Notes: generated by a model from the sequence alone, not told the origin. Positions 6,959 to 15,646 are shown, counted from the stretch's first letter. The stretch is DNA of 64,000 nt from MPNP01 sp026709725 (GCA_965200805.1 OZ241384.1:3224001-3288000), one strand, 5' to 3'. Numbers and translations: made by a program.

Positions 6959-7916
6959 TGGCCCCGAGAGGAGAGAGACCGATGACCACCCCCGCCATGA
7001 CACCCTCCGATGGGACCTCCCCTGATGGTGTGACCTCCCCTGATGGTGTGACCTCCCCTGACGGGATCCCCCCTGATATGACCCGATGGGGCGCAGGCCT
7101 TGCCGCCGCCCTGACGCTCACCCTGCTCACCGCCTGCGGCGGGGGTGGCGAGGGATCCCCGACAACACCCCGGGAGGCCCGGGCCCTCTTCACACCGGCC
7201 GCGGCGGTCGCCCTGCAGGCGCTGACCGGGGCCGCGCCCCCCGGTGAGACCGCCGGGGAGAACGACGCGCGCCGGCGCGCCCAGGACCGGGACGGCTGGG
7301 CGGGCCGGCGCATCCTGGATCCGGCCACCGCCACCGTCCTCGACCGGACGGTCCCCGACTTCAGCGCCCGGCATGCCGACGTCTCGCTGCGCCGGACGAT
7401 CCTCGCCAGACACGGGCTGGTCGTGCACGGGGCGCAGGATGCGGCCGGCACCGTCCGCTCTTTCGGGACCACCCTCGTGCATGCGGGCCTCGCCGTCACC
7501 ACGACCCCGGACGGGATCCATGCGCGCACGGACTTCGATGCCTCCGGGACCCGCCCGGACGCCGGCGCCACCTGGACGGGCCTGATGCTCGGGGCCGACC
7601 GGGCGCGCCGCGCGCTCCTGCAGGGGGATGCCGCCATCACCTATGACTTCGGGGCCGGGGTGGTGGATGTCCGCTTCGCCGGCATCGTGAACCTCGATGA
7701 CCGGGAGCCGTACACCACACCGGCCGTGAGCTTCACGGCCGTCCCCGTCGGGGATGATGGCCGCTGGGTGACACCGGAGGGTGCGCGGAGCCTGCGCTAT
7801 GTGGAGGGGCGGTTCGCCGGGCCCGGTCACGAAGAGGCCGCGGGCCTCTTCTGGACCCCGGCGATGGTCGGGGCGTTCGGGGCCCGGCGGGGGGCGGAGT
7901 GAGTGGCTGTCATCGG
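6118..7916 (+). repeat. 1.8-kb exact repeat, copy A (barrel plus lipoprotein)
   Basis: By eye, 6118-7916 matches 60280-62078 base for base (constant offset 54162). It covers the end of the linker, the whole beta-barrel, the intergenic gap and the complete lipoprotein gene, and stops 14 bases after the lipoprotein stop codon. A shorter matching block (6038-6102 versus 60119-60183) precedes it, separated by an in-frame indel. Confidence 0.9.
6982..7902 (+). CDS. TbpB-like outer-membrane lipoprotein A
   Basis: A 306-residue lipoprotein from the ATG at 6982, which has a strong GAGGAGAGAG site just upstream. The N-terminal 32 residues include a tandem SPDGVT-type hexapeptide encoded by 18-bp repeats (about 7017-7070). 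The signal core and lipobox LLTAC follow, with a Gly-rich tether after the Cys. An alternative start at 7078 (MTRWGAG) would give a compact 20-residue lipoprotein signal. The C-terminus has the pattern YVEGRFAGPGHEEAAGLFW and ends GAFGARR, the hallmark of the TbpB-type beta-barrel domain found in surface lipoproteins exported by Slam-like systems. It directly follows the autotransporter and is duplicated with it, so the two products probably act together. No Slam gene is visible in this window. Ligand unknown. Confidence 0.75.
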   Translation: MTTPAMTPSDGTSPDGVTSPDGVTSPDGIPPDMTRWGAGLAAALTLTLLTACGGGGEGSPTTPREARALFTPAAAVALQALTGAAPPGETAGENDARRRAQDRDGWAGRRILDPATATVLDRTVPDFSARHADVSLRRTILARHGLVVHGAQDAAGTVRSFGTTLVHAGLAVTTTPDGIHARTDFDASGTRPDAGATWTGLMLGADRARRALLQGDAAITYDFGAGVVDVRFAGIVNLDDREPYTTPAVSFTAVPVGDDGRWVTPEGARSLRYVEGRFAGPGHEEAAGLFWTPAMVGAFGARRGAE

Positions 7917-8193
7917 TCCACCGGGGCGCGGTGGGCTGCACCGTATGCGGTTGATGTCAACGCACGGCGTGGCATCCCCTGCGGTAGCCGCTGGTCTGCC
8001 CGGGTGCCAGTGCCATCATGGCCATCCGCTGCTGCCAGATGAAGAAGCGGAGCATGAACCTCTTTCACTGGCGTGCAGCAGCGTGAACCACAAATCTGAA
8101 CCACGCACGGACCGGGGACCGGACACAAGGGATTGCACGGTCATCGTTCACATGCTGCCTCACATTTATCTGCGAAGTCACAGGAGCGGCAAA

Positions 8194-8418
8194 ATGGGCA
8201 GAAGAGGTATTCATGTCACACCACGTGGGAAAAAATGGGCTGTTGTATCCTCAGGATCGTTGAGGGCCCATCGCGTTGTACCGACTCAGAAAGAAGCAAA
8301 AGAAATTGCTCTTGGACAGGTAAAGCGGAGCGGCGGCGAGCTTTACATTCACGGTCGCAATGGTCGAATTCGGGAGCGTAACACTTACGGCAAAGACCCT
8401 TATCCGCCCAAAAGGTGA
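8194..8418 (+). CDS. DUF2188 family protein
   Basis: A 74-residue basic protein matching the DUF2188 pattern: HVTPRGKKWAVVSSGSLRAH near the start, then a helix (TQKEAKEIALGQVKRSGGEL) and the family signature YIHGRNGRIRERNTYGKDPY, PPK at the end. Length is normal for the family, whose function is not known. AGGAG lies about 8 bases before the chosen ATG; an upstream extension of the frame has no domain content and is dropped. The stop codon overlaps the next start as TGATG, so the two genes are translationally coupled. Confidence 0.85.
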   Translation: MGRRGIHVTPRGKKWAVVSSGSLRAHRVVPTQKEAKEIALGQVKRSGGELYIHGRNGRIRERNTYGKDPYPPKR

Positions 8419-9062
8419 TGCTCAAGTTGCCGGACTACAACAAATCCGTCTTTATCAACTGTCCGCTTGACAATGATTTCGCACCATTACTGGAAGCGAT
8501 GCTGTTCTGAATTGTCAGGGCCGGACTTCACCCATGTCTTGCCTCGGAACAGATTGAGGCTGGAACAAACAGACTCGACAAAATTCTGGATCTGATTGCG
8601 GCTTGCAAATTCTCTGTTCATGATTTGAGTCGGGCTGTGTCGAAGACTGCCGGTGAAGCCCTTCGAATGAACATGCCATTCGAGTTGGGTCTTGATATGG
8701 GCAGAAGACGGGCTCCCGACCATGAAACAGACGACAAGAAGTTCCTGATATTCGAGTCAAAGCAATATGAATTGAAATGTTGCCTGTCAGATATCAATGC
8801 CCTCGATGTCGCCTTCCACAAAGATGACTTTGAATTGGTATTCAAGAAGATGCTGGATTTTCTTGTGGTAGAGGCAGAGTGCCAGCTGCCCGGCCTGACC
8901 CAGATAAAGAACGAGTACACGCTTTTTCAGGGCTGGATGACTGAAAAGAAAATCCACGAAGGGCATACACAGGAGGAGGTACTTGATCTCCCGACCGGGG
9001 AACGGCTGCACGAAATGTCAGAATGGTTTCAGGGTGGAATGCCAGATAATTATCAACCATGA
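8418..9062 (+). pseudogene. Uncharacterised INCPFD-type (possibly TIR-like fold) protein with in-frame TGA at codon 31
   Basis: One reading frame from ATG 8418 to the stop at 9062 encodes a 214-codon protein with a single internal TGA at 8508-8510. The parts read SVFINCPLDNDFAPLLEAMLF, stop, then IVRAGLHPCLASEQIEAG, NRLDKILDLIAACKFSVHDL and RMNMPFELGLDMGRRRAP. These are the ordered motifs of a proteobacterial family I remember as (V)FINCPFD..., with normal spacing, but whose function I do not know. At the TGA position I recall relatives having Cys (TGC/TGT), so a single point mutation is the simplest reading. A shorter product could start within the frame at about 8625. Function could relate to nucleotide sensing or defence; that is speculation. 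Confidence 0.65.
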
Positions 9063-9909
9063 GACTGGGGTTGCCAATAAGGAGTAGAGTTGAGAAGTGG
9101 TCTGGATTTGTGGTTAGGTTATTGTTGAACTGCATCTGGCTGAGGGGATTTCAGATGGCCTTAGGAAATCATGTGGGATAGAAACGGTTTATCTTCAGCT
9201 GCTTCGTGATAATGTGGGCTGCAAAGTTTTGTTCATTGTTATCAGATCCATACACCATGCCGATTCGCATGATACAATTATGTGATCTGAATCTGACTGC
9301 GGCGGGAGAGGGGTTCGTGTCTCAGAGCATTGCGATTCTGTCTGGAGAGACCTGTGTCCTTACCGCTGCTGTTGATGCGGGGTATCTTGCTGGCTTCTGT
9401 CCCTTATGACACCAGACGCTCTTCAGAGCGGAAAGAATTGAACCGGCAGGGGCTTGAGTGCCTGGATTGGGCTGTCAAGGTGCATGATGCTCTTGATGAA
9501 GGACATCTGGACCGACAATGCCTGTACCTGTTTGAATGATTGAAGGTGCCATGGCCCCCGGGCAGTTATGGGAAATCCCACAAGGGCGGCCCTGAGCAAT
9601 GTCATCGTTGCGATTCCGCATGGCTCTCTTCCCCCACACCTGATGGCATATAGAGAACCGAGCGGGTTTTGCCGCTTCAGGCCCGGATTCCGCTGGTTCC
9701 GGTTGCAGGACTTCTAGGCAGGCAGCAGGCCCTGTGCTGATGGGGCCCTCATGCTCTGACTTGTTCCCCGGTCGGGCTCTGGGTTGAAAGCGGCGGCGTG
9801 TCCGGGCTGGATTTCACGAATGCCGGGGTATCGGTGCGCGCCGGTTTGTCAGATGACAGCCCCTGCCTGTATAGAAGACCGACAGGAGAAGCGTGGCGGA
9901 AAGGGAGCA
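9063..9909. other. 847-bp stretch with no convincing gene
   Basis: Only short frames occur (for example 9206-9409 and 9330-9539 plus, 9423-9605 minus), none with a recognisable domain or a good ribosome site. Composition is close to that of the core genes, so it may hold a heavily decayed gene. I see no RNA gene or clear promoter. Confidence 0.5.
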
Positions 9910-10716
9910 ATGGGTATGGCTGGAAGATGTCTGCTTATCGACCGGGATGGGCCCGTGGCAACAGTGACACTCAATGTGCCCGAGCGATTGAATGTGCTGT
10001 CCGAGGAGATGCTGGGAGCACTCCAATCTGCGCTTGATGATCTTGGCGGCGATCCTGCGGTTCGATGTGTTGTTCTTGGAGCGGCGGGATCAATATTTTG
10101 TGCAGGACACGACCTGCGGGAGATGACAGAAGGGCGGCAGGCGGCAGATGGCGGCAAGGCGTATTTTGCGGATATTTTTGCCCGTTGTGCCCGGATGATG
10201 ATGACGATTCAGGCAATACCGAAGCCGGTCATCGCAAGGGTTCAGGGTGCTGCTGTCGCCGCCGGGTGCCAACTCGTTGCCAGTTGTGACATGGCGGTGG
10301 TCGCACGGGGGGGGCGTTTTGGTGTCAATGGTGTCAATATCGGCCTGTTTTGCTCGACACCAATGGTCGCCCTGACCCGCTCTGTCGGACAGAAACACGC
10401 GTTTGAAATGCTGACGACCGGTCGGATCGTGGAGGCTGAAGAAGCGGAGTCGATGGGGCTTGTCAATGAGGTCGTTGAACAGGAAATGTTGGATCAACGG
10501 GTGTCGGAGCTGGCAGGAGTGGTCGCCAGCAAACTCTCCACAGCAGTGACGACCGGCAAGCAGGCCTTTTATCAGCAGGCCGGGATGTCACTGGAGGAAG
10601 CCTATCGATTCACAGGAGATGTCATGGTCAGGAATATGCTGAATCATGACACCGAGGAAGGAATTTCAGCCTTCCTCGAAAAACGTCCACCGGCGTGGGC
10701 GGATCAGAGGTTGTAG
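9910..10716 (+). CDS. Enoyl-CoA hydratase/isomerase family protein (ECHDC3-like)
   Basis: A 268-residue crotonase-fold protein. It carries the oxyanion-hole segments SIFCAGHDLREM and AAVAAGCQLVASCDMAV and the ECHDC3-type block NIGLFCSTPMVALTR. Residues normally acting as the paired acid/base glutamates of true enoyl-CoA hydratases are not obvious, as in ECHDC3 relatives, so the exact reaction is uncertain. The start at 9910 has AAAGGGAG upstream; the longer frame to 9784 has no family similarity. Codons 133-135 contain a run of 8 G (10307-10314). The 3' end overlaps the convergent peptidase gene by 13 bases. Confidence 0.85.
   Translation: MGMAGRCLLIDRDGPVATVTLNVPERLNVLSEEMLGALQSALDDLGGDPAVRCVVLGAAGSIFCAGHDLREMTEGRQAADGGKAYFADIFARCARMMMTIQAIPKPVIARVQGAAVAAGCQLVASCDMAVVARGGRFGVNGVNIGLFCSTPMVALTRSVGQKHAFEMLTTGRIVEAEEAESMGLVNEVVEQEMLDQRVSELAGVVASKLSTAVTTGKQAFYQQAGMSLEEAYRFTGDVMVRNMLNHDTEEGISAFLEKRPPAWADQRL
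10307..10314 (+). repeat. 8-G tract inside the enoyl-CoA hydratase-like gene
   Basis: Eight G in a row encode Arg-Gly-Gly in VARGGRFG. The gene is in frame at this length. It is the only long G run seen in a metabolic gene here and may be coincidental. Confidence 0.6.
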
Positions 10717-12185
10717 ATCTCGAGGAACTTTGCCTCAAGAGCCTGCAGGAGAGGCCTCTCACTGATCCTGAAGCCGCAGGCCGTCTCAATGGTATCCCGA
10801 GGCGAACGCAGGCCGCCGAACTGCTGCAGAGATTCGCGCAGCCAGCGGGTTGCCGGTGACGGATCACCCCGGGCGAGACTGTCATCAAGCGTCGGGACGG
10901 CGTCCCTGAGTGCCTGATGGAGACAGGCTGCGTAGAGATTGCCGAGAGTGTATGTCGGAAAGTACCCAAAATAGCCCGCCGACCAGTGAACATCCTGCAG
11001 AAACCCATGGGAGGGCCGGTCGATGGGAAACCCGAACATCTCCAGAAATCGTTCATTCCAGACATCGGACACATCCTGGACCGGCATCACCCCATTGATC
11101 AGTTGACGCTCGATCTGAAAGCGAAGGATGATGTGCAGATTGTATTGAACCTCATCGGCATCGGTCCGAATCGGATTCTGGCGCAGGCGATTGACTCCGG
11201 CATAAAACACTGCCGGATCACGGGTTCCGGCATCACCAAAGAGTTCCTGCATCCGTCCATGCAACCATGTGGCAAAGGGTCGGCTGCGTCCGAGCTGGTT
11301 TTCATAGAGCCGGGACTGGCTTTCGTGAACACCCATTGACACCCCACTGCCAATCGGCGTCAGACGATAGGCCTTGTTGATACCGGCTTCATAGGTGGCA
11401 TGCCCCACTTCGTGGATTGTCGAATAGAGGCAGTTGAAGGGGTCGGTTTCGTCGATCCGGGTGGTTATCCTGACATCATCCCCACCACCACAACAGAACG
11501 GGTGTGTGACAAGGTCCAGTCGACCACGGTTGAAGTCATAGCCAAAACGGGTCGCCAGCTCCCGGGCCAGATGCATCTGAACAGTCCGGTTGTATGTGCC
11601 AGGATGCAGCATCGGTGGCGCAGTGGTGCCCAGCAGGCGGTCCCGCAGGGCAACAAGCCCCGGCTGCAGATTGTCAAAGAGCGTCTCGATCTGGTCGCCT
11701 GTCATGCCCGGCTCGTGGGAATCAAGCAGCGAATCATAGGGATCGGAATCATCACTGAGCGCCTGCCCGATCTCACGTGACAATGTCACGATCTCTTCAA
11801 GTGCAGGCAGGAATGCCGCCGGATCTTCAGAGGTTCTGGCTTCGGACCAGATCTGGTGACCCCGGGATGTCGTCTCCGTGAAGGCTCGGGTGAGATCAAC
11901 CGGTATGCGCATGGCCCGGTCGATGTCGCGCCGGATCTCGCGGCACTGGGCTGCCTGCTCTTCATTGAGGGATGCAGGGTCAATCTGATCCAGCCACTCC
12001 TGGAGCCGGGGGTCCCTGTCGCGCTCCTGGGCGAGACTGCTCAACGTGCCAAGGCACAGCGCACGCTGTTTGGCTGACCCCGCCGGCATCATCGTTTCCT
12101 GATCCCATTGAATCAGTCCGGTCGCATGGCGCAATGCGATCGTATCACGGGTGTAATCCATCAAGGCATTGTAGGCATTCTTCAT
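10704..12185 (-). CDS. Carboxypeptidase Taq, M32 family metallopeptidase
   Basis: A 493-residue cytoplasmic zinc carboxypeptidase. The HEVGH zinc motif sits near residue 258 in the context LYSTIHEVGHATYEAG; the family blocks ATGLIQWDQETMMPAGS near the N-terminus and GGGDDVRITTR just before the zinc site are also present. Length matches the family. Its start overlaps the stop of ctaA as ATGA, so it is the last gene of a trmJ-ctaA-peptidase operon. Confidence 0.92.
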   Translation of the reverse strand: MKNAYNALMDYTRDTIALRHATGLIQWDQETMMPAGSAKQRALCLGTLSSLAQERDRDPRLQEWLDQIDPASLNEEQAAQCREIRRDIDRAMRIPVDLTRAFTETTSRGHQIWSEARTSEDPAAFLPALEEIVTLSREIGQALSDDSDPYDSLLDSHEPGMTGDQIETLFDNLQPGLVALRDRLLGTTAPPMLHPGTYNRTVQMHLARELATRFGYDFNRGRLDLVTHPFCCGGGDDVRITTRIDETDPFNCLYSTIHEVGHATYEAGINKAYRLTPIGSGVSMGVHESQSRLYENQLGRSRPFATWLHGRMQELFGDAGTRDPAVFYAGVNRLRQNPIRTDADEVQYNLHIILRFQIERQLINGVMPVQDVSDVWNERFLEMFGFPIDRPSHGFLQDVHWSAGYFGYFPTYTLGNLYAACLHQALRDAVPTLDDSLARGDPSPATRWLRESLQQFGGLRSPRDTIETACGFRISERPLLQALEAKFLEIYNL

Positions 12186-13204
12186 GATGACCTCGCGTTT
12201 GGGGGTCTGGAAAGGCGACCATACAGGCAGGTGACGGCAAGAAGCAAGAGAATGACAGCCAGAAGCTGGTGCAGGAGAGCGAGGCGAATCTCGACAACTG
12301 TGAGAACCGTCGCGATGCCAAGCAGAATTTGCAGCACTGCTGCACCGGCAAGCAACCTGACCGGCAGGACTGTCATGCGATTTTGCAGAGCAATGACAAG
12401 GACAAGAAACGCGAGTCCATAACCCGCCATGCGATGCCAGAAGTGGAGGAATGTCGGATTCTGCATGATGCCGAATTCCGAAACCTCAAGTTCGGGAATC
12501 AGGACGCCGTTCATCAGAGGCCAGGTTGGAAATGCGGCACCGGCGTCAATACCGGCGACCAGAGCACCGAGCGCGGTCTGGATAAAGAGACCGGCGATAC
12601 AGGGTATCATGAGTGGCGATGGCGGGTAGTGACTGAAGACTTCTGCCTTTGCCGGCCAGATCTCATTGAGGCAGGTCCACCAGATGAGAGCGATGATCAG
12701 ACAGGCCATGGTCAGATGGGTGGCAAGGCGCGTTGGGACGACATCGACCCGATCGCCGGTCAGTCCACTCTGAACCATCCACCAGCCAATGAGGCCCTGG
12801 ATCAACCCCAGCGTGCCAAGCAGCAGGATGCGCACACTTCGCCGACGGTTCAACCGGCCCGCCAGGGCAAGCGCGGCAAACCCCAGAAGCCAGACAAGGC
12901 CAATGACACGACCCGCTTGCCTGTGGATCCATTCCCACCAGTAGATCTGTTTGAAATCATTGATTTGCATGTGGGAGTTTTGCAGACGGTATTCCGGGGA
13001 TCGCTGGTACCGCTCAAAGAGGTTCTGCCACTCCAAATCGGAAACAGGCGGCGTAATCTTGGCAATCAGGCGCCAGTCCGTGATTGAAAGGCCGGAATCG
13101 GTGTGCCGGGTCATGCCCCCGATCGAAACCATCACCATGGTAAGGACAAGGAGCAGAAGAAGGTAGACGACAACGGGCGAATGGACTCCCCGGGTTCTGG
13201 TCAT
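12182..13204 (-). CDS. ctaA: Heme A synthase (CtaA/COX15 type)
   Basis: A 340-residue integral membrane protein with about eight hydrophobic segments. It oxidises the methyl group of heme O to the formyl group of heme A for aa3-type cytochrome oxidases. Heme-ligand histidines are visible in WEWIHRQAGRVIG, TRLATHLTMA, FLHFWHRMAGYG and LLHQLLAV. The N-terminal motif IGGMTRHTDSGLSITDW, the signature of COX15-type enzymes, is intact. It overlaps trmJ upstream (TGATG) and the M32 peptidase downstream (ATGA). Confidence 0.95.
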   Translation of the reverse strand: MTRTRGVHSPVVVYLLLLLVLTMVMVSIGGMTRHTDSGLSITDWRLIAKITPPVSDLEWQNLFERYQRSPEYRLQNSHMQINDFKQIYWWEWIHRQAGRVIGLVWLLGFAALALAGRLNRRRSVRILLLGTLGLIQGLIGWWMVQSGLTGDRVDVVPTRLATHLTMACLIIALIWWTCLNEIWPAKAEVFSHYPPSPLMIPCIAGLFIQTALGALVAGIDAGAAFPTWPLMNGVLIPELEVSEFGIMQNPTFLHFWHRMAGYGLAFLVLVIALQNRMTVLPVRLLAGAAVLQILLGIATVLTVVEIRLALLHQLLAVILLLLAVTCLYGRLSRPPNARSS

Positions 13205-13971
13205 CAGTCACCTGCCGGTTCTGATGGACCATCGCGAAGGGTTTTTCGGACACGATGCAGTGTCCTGATCTCCCCCTTGGTCAAATCGTGCCGATTGATG
13301 AGGTTGCGCAGATACAGCATTCGTCCGGGAGCATCGGCTGCATCACCAAAGTAATCGGACCGCGAAAGATCAGCGATCAGGCATTCAGCCAGCGCATGCC
13401 TGTCGGCACTGGTCGCCAGCATATCCTCATGACGACCACCGTCCACTGACCGCTCCGGATCAAGCAGACTCATGCACCATTCATAGGCAAGGAGCGTTGC
13501 ACAGTGCGCAATGTTCATTGAATGAAAATCAGGGCTGGTCGGGACAGTGACAATGGCATTGGCAAGCGTGATGTCTTCATTGGCCAGTCCCGTGCGTTCG
13601 GGGCCAAAGAGAAAAGCGAGTTTCTGATTCTCATTCAGTCTCCTGCGGGCATGCGCAACTGCGGCGCGTGGAGTCAGTACAGTTTTTGTGAGGCCACGCT
13701 GCCGTACCGTTGTCGCCAGAACCAAAGTGCAATCAGCAACCGCATCGGCGCATGACTGATAGATCCGGGCACGCTCAAGCAGGTCGGCGGCACCGCTGGC
13801 CCGGGCCACAGCATCCGGGCCCAGCCACCCTGCGGGCGGGTCCACCAGCCGCATGGTCTGAAGGCCGAAATTCTTAAGTCCCCTGGCGGCAGAACCGAGA
13901 TTGGCACCGAGCTGCGGGCGGACAAAAACAAAAATGACTGGCGGGGCATGGGAAGTCATGACAATGGTCAT
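13204..13971 (-). CDS. trmJ: tRNA (cytidine/uridine-2'-O-)-methyltransferase TrmJ-like (SPOUT)
   Basis: A SPOUT-class methyltransferase of about 255 residues that probably methylates the 2'-OH of tRNA position 32. The three knot motifs are present: RPQLGANLGSAARGLKNFG, FLFGPERTGLANEDI and MNIAHCATLLAYE. The C-terminal helix region continues to a stop that overlaps ctaA. I chose the Met at 13971 because residues upstream lack similarity; the Met four codons later is equally possible. It heads the trmJ-ctaA-peptidase operon. Confidence 0.88.
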   Translation of the reverse strand: MTIVMTSHAPPVIFVFVRPQLGANLGSAARGLKNFGLQTMRLVDPPAGWLGPDAVARASGAADLLERARIYQSCADAVADCTLVLATTVRQRGLTKTVLTPRAAVAHARRRLNENQKLAFLFGPERTGLANEDITLANAIVTVPTSPDFHSMNIAHCATLLAYEWCMSLLDPERSVDGGRHEDMLATSADRHALAECLIADLSRSDYFGDAADAPGRMLYLRNLINRHDLTKGEIRTLHRVRKTLRDGPSEPAGD

Positions 13972-14055
13972 TCCGCACTCAAAGGCATGTCCGATCCAAC
14001 ACCGGGATTGTTGTCTGCACAACGCGACAGGCATCTGATAGCAGACATGCGGGTA

Positions 14056-14083
14056 TTGACAAATCGCCGTCCCACTATATTGG
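14056..14083 (+). promoter_or_regulatory. Putative promoter for gmk operon
   Basis: TTGACA at 14056-14061 is followed after 16 bases by TATTGG (14078-14083), with an overlapping TATATT at 14076. It lies in the 268-bp divergent gap between trmJ and gmk. Confidence 0.4.
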
Positions 14084-14239
14084 AAATCGTCCTAAGTGAA
14101 TACGAGACTTGTGGGTCAATTCTGGCAGTCAGCAGTGATGTGAGGGGCCCGGGCTTGGATCGGTGGTCATTGTGGCATCACTGGCTGAACAGTTTGCCTG
14201 CGAAGAAACGATACGGTGTTGTCGGGAGAAGTCTGAACG

Positions 14240-14890
14240 ATGTTTGTGGATCCGCGCAGGGGATTGCTGATCATTCTTTCATCACCCTCCGGTGCCGGCA
14301 AAACCACATTGACCAACAAACTGGTTGAGTGGGACAGCAGGATCACGATTTCTGTTTCCATGACCACCCGACCGGCACGAGGCAATGAGCAGGACGGGAA
14401 GGAATACTTCTTTGTGGATGACGACACCTTTCTCCGGAAAGTCGGTGACAATGTGTTTCTTGAACATGCCGAGGTGTTTGGATACCGCTACGGCACCCCG
14501 GCCCGCCTGGTTGAAAATGCCATTGAGGATGGGCGCGATGTCGTCTTTGATATTGACTGGAAGGGTGCCAACCAGATCCGGAACTCACGCTATGCCAGCA
14601 GCGTCGTCTCCATCTTTGTCCTTCCTCCTTCAATCGCTGAACTCAATCGGCGTCTCCGGGAGCGTGCTTTCGATTCACCCTCGATGGTCGGGCATCGAAT
14701 GGAAAAAAGCAAGGGTGAGATCAGCCACTGGCTTGATTATGACTATGTGCTGATCAACCATGAAGTTGAGCAGGTGCTCGACAAGGTCAAGCTCATCGTT
14801 CAGGCCGAACGCATGAAACGCACCCGCCAGCGGGGCCTCCGCAGATTCATCGGGGGGCTGAACAGCGAGTTCGAGGCGCGCCGACAATGA
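14240..14890 (+). CDS. gmk: Guanylate kinase
   Basis: A 216-residue cytoplasmic kinase converting GMP and ATP to GDP and ADP. It has the P-loop SSPSGAGKTT near residues 14-23, the GMP-binding segment SVSMTTRPARGNEQDGKEYFF and the VVFDIDWKGANQIR block. Length is typical. The stop overlaps the next start (ATGA). Divergent from trmJ. Confidence 0.97.
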   Translation: MFVDPRRGLLIILSSPSGAGKTTLTNKLVEWDSRITISVSMTTRPARGNEQDGKEYFFVDDDTFLRKVGDNVFLEHAEVFGYRYGTPARLVENAIEDGRDVVFDIDWKGANQIRNSRYASSVVSIFVLPPSIAELNRRLRERAFDSPSMVGHRMEKSKGEISHWLDYDYVLINHEVEQVLDKVKLIVQAERMKRTRQRGLRRFIGGLNSEFEARRQ

Positions 14891-15414
14891 CGCTGTATGC
14901 ACTTGATGGCATCGCTCCCACCCTGCCCGGCGACGCCTCACACTGGATTGCCCCAAATGCATCACTGATTGGCAGGGTCATGATCGGCAGGCAGGTTGCG
15001 ATCCTCTTTGGTGCCGTTCTCAGGGGTGATAATGAGCCGATCGCCATCGGAGATGGGTCCAATATTCAGGACAATTCGGTTCTTCACACCGATCCCGGTT
15101 ATGCACTGACCATCGGCCGCAACTGCACCATCGGACATCTCTGCCTGCTGCATGGCTGCACGATTGCCGATGATGCCCTGATTGGCATGGGTTCCACCAT
15201 CCTCAATGGCGCCCGGATTGGCGAAGGGAGCGTGATCGGTGCCGGATCACTCATCACTGAAGGTAAAATCATTGAAGACAACACGCTTTATATCGGTCGC
15301 CCGGCGCGTAGGGTCCGCACCATCGGTCGCTCGGAACGCAATCGTTTTCGTAAAGCCGCCGAGCATTATCAATCCAGCATCCCGTGCTATCAGCAGGGCC
15401 TGTCCGCGCATTGA
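14887..15414 (+). CDS. Gamma-carbonic-anhydrase-like hexapeptide-repeat protein
   Basis: A 175-residue left-handed beta-helix protein of the YrdA/PaaY/gamma-CA-like group. Hexapeptide repeats run through the middle, and the three zinc-ligand histidines are in place (DNSVLHTDPG, then IGHLCLLHGC). Many relatives bind zinc but lack strong carbonic anhydrase activity, so the substrate is uncertain. Translationally coupled to gmk. Confidence 0.9.
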   Translation: MTLYALDGIAPTLPGDASHWIAPNASLIGRVMIGRQVAILFGAVLRGDNEPIAIGDGSNIQDNSVLHTDPGYALTIGRNCTIGHLCLLHGCTIADDALIGMGSTILNGARIGEGSVIGAGSLITEGKIIEDNTLYIGRPARRVRTIGRSERNRFRKAAEHYQSSIPCYQQGLSAH

Positions 15415-15426
15415 GATATCCGCGCT

Positions 15427-15627
15427 GTGAGTGGGATCCGGCATCTCGAACCGGGCAATCTTGTGCGGCATCCAGCCCATCCCGAGTGGGGTCTTGGTCA
15501 GGTGCAATCGGTTATCGACTGCCGCATTACTGTCAATTTTGAACACGCGGGCAAGGTTGTCATTGATGGCACCATCGTTTCGCTGCAGGATGTCATCGAC
15601 AGTCCGGCAGACACAAATCAGGCCTGA
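15427..15627 (+). CDS. DUF3553 family protein
   Basis: A 66-residue protein from a GTG start. It matches the alphaproteobacterial DUF3553 pattern: LEPGNLVRHPAHPEWGLGQV followed by RITVNFEHAGKVVID. The fold resembles small SH3/Tudor-like (CarD-N-like) domains, function unknown. It sits 12 bases after the hexapeptide protein and 19 before olsB in the same direction. Confidence 0.88.
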   Translation: MSGIRHLEPGNLVRHPAHPEWGLGQVQSVIDCRITVNFEHAGKVVIDGTIVSLQDVIDSPADTNQA

Positions 15628-15646
15628 GCCCAGCCCGGACCCGTGA

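Noticed and set aside
4445..7003. Long minus-strand open frames (488 and 344 codons) opposite autotransporter A, and matching ones opposite B
   Set aside because: Products are low-complexity Gly/Ala/Arg-rich, show no domain or ribosome site, and mirror the codon pattern of the real gene on the other strand.
8508..8510. Selenocysteine codon
   Set aside because: No stem-loop typical of a bacterial SECIS is obvious just after the TGA, and no sel genes are in the window; a point mutation is simpler.
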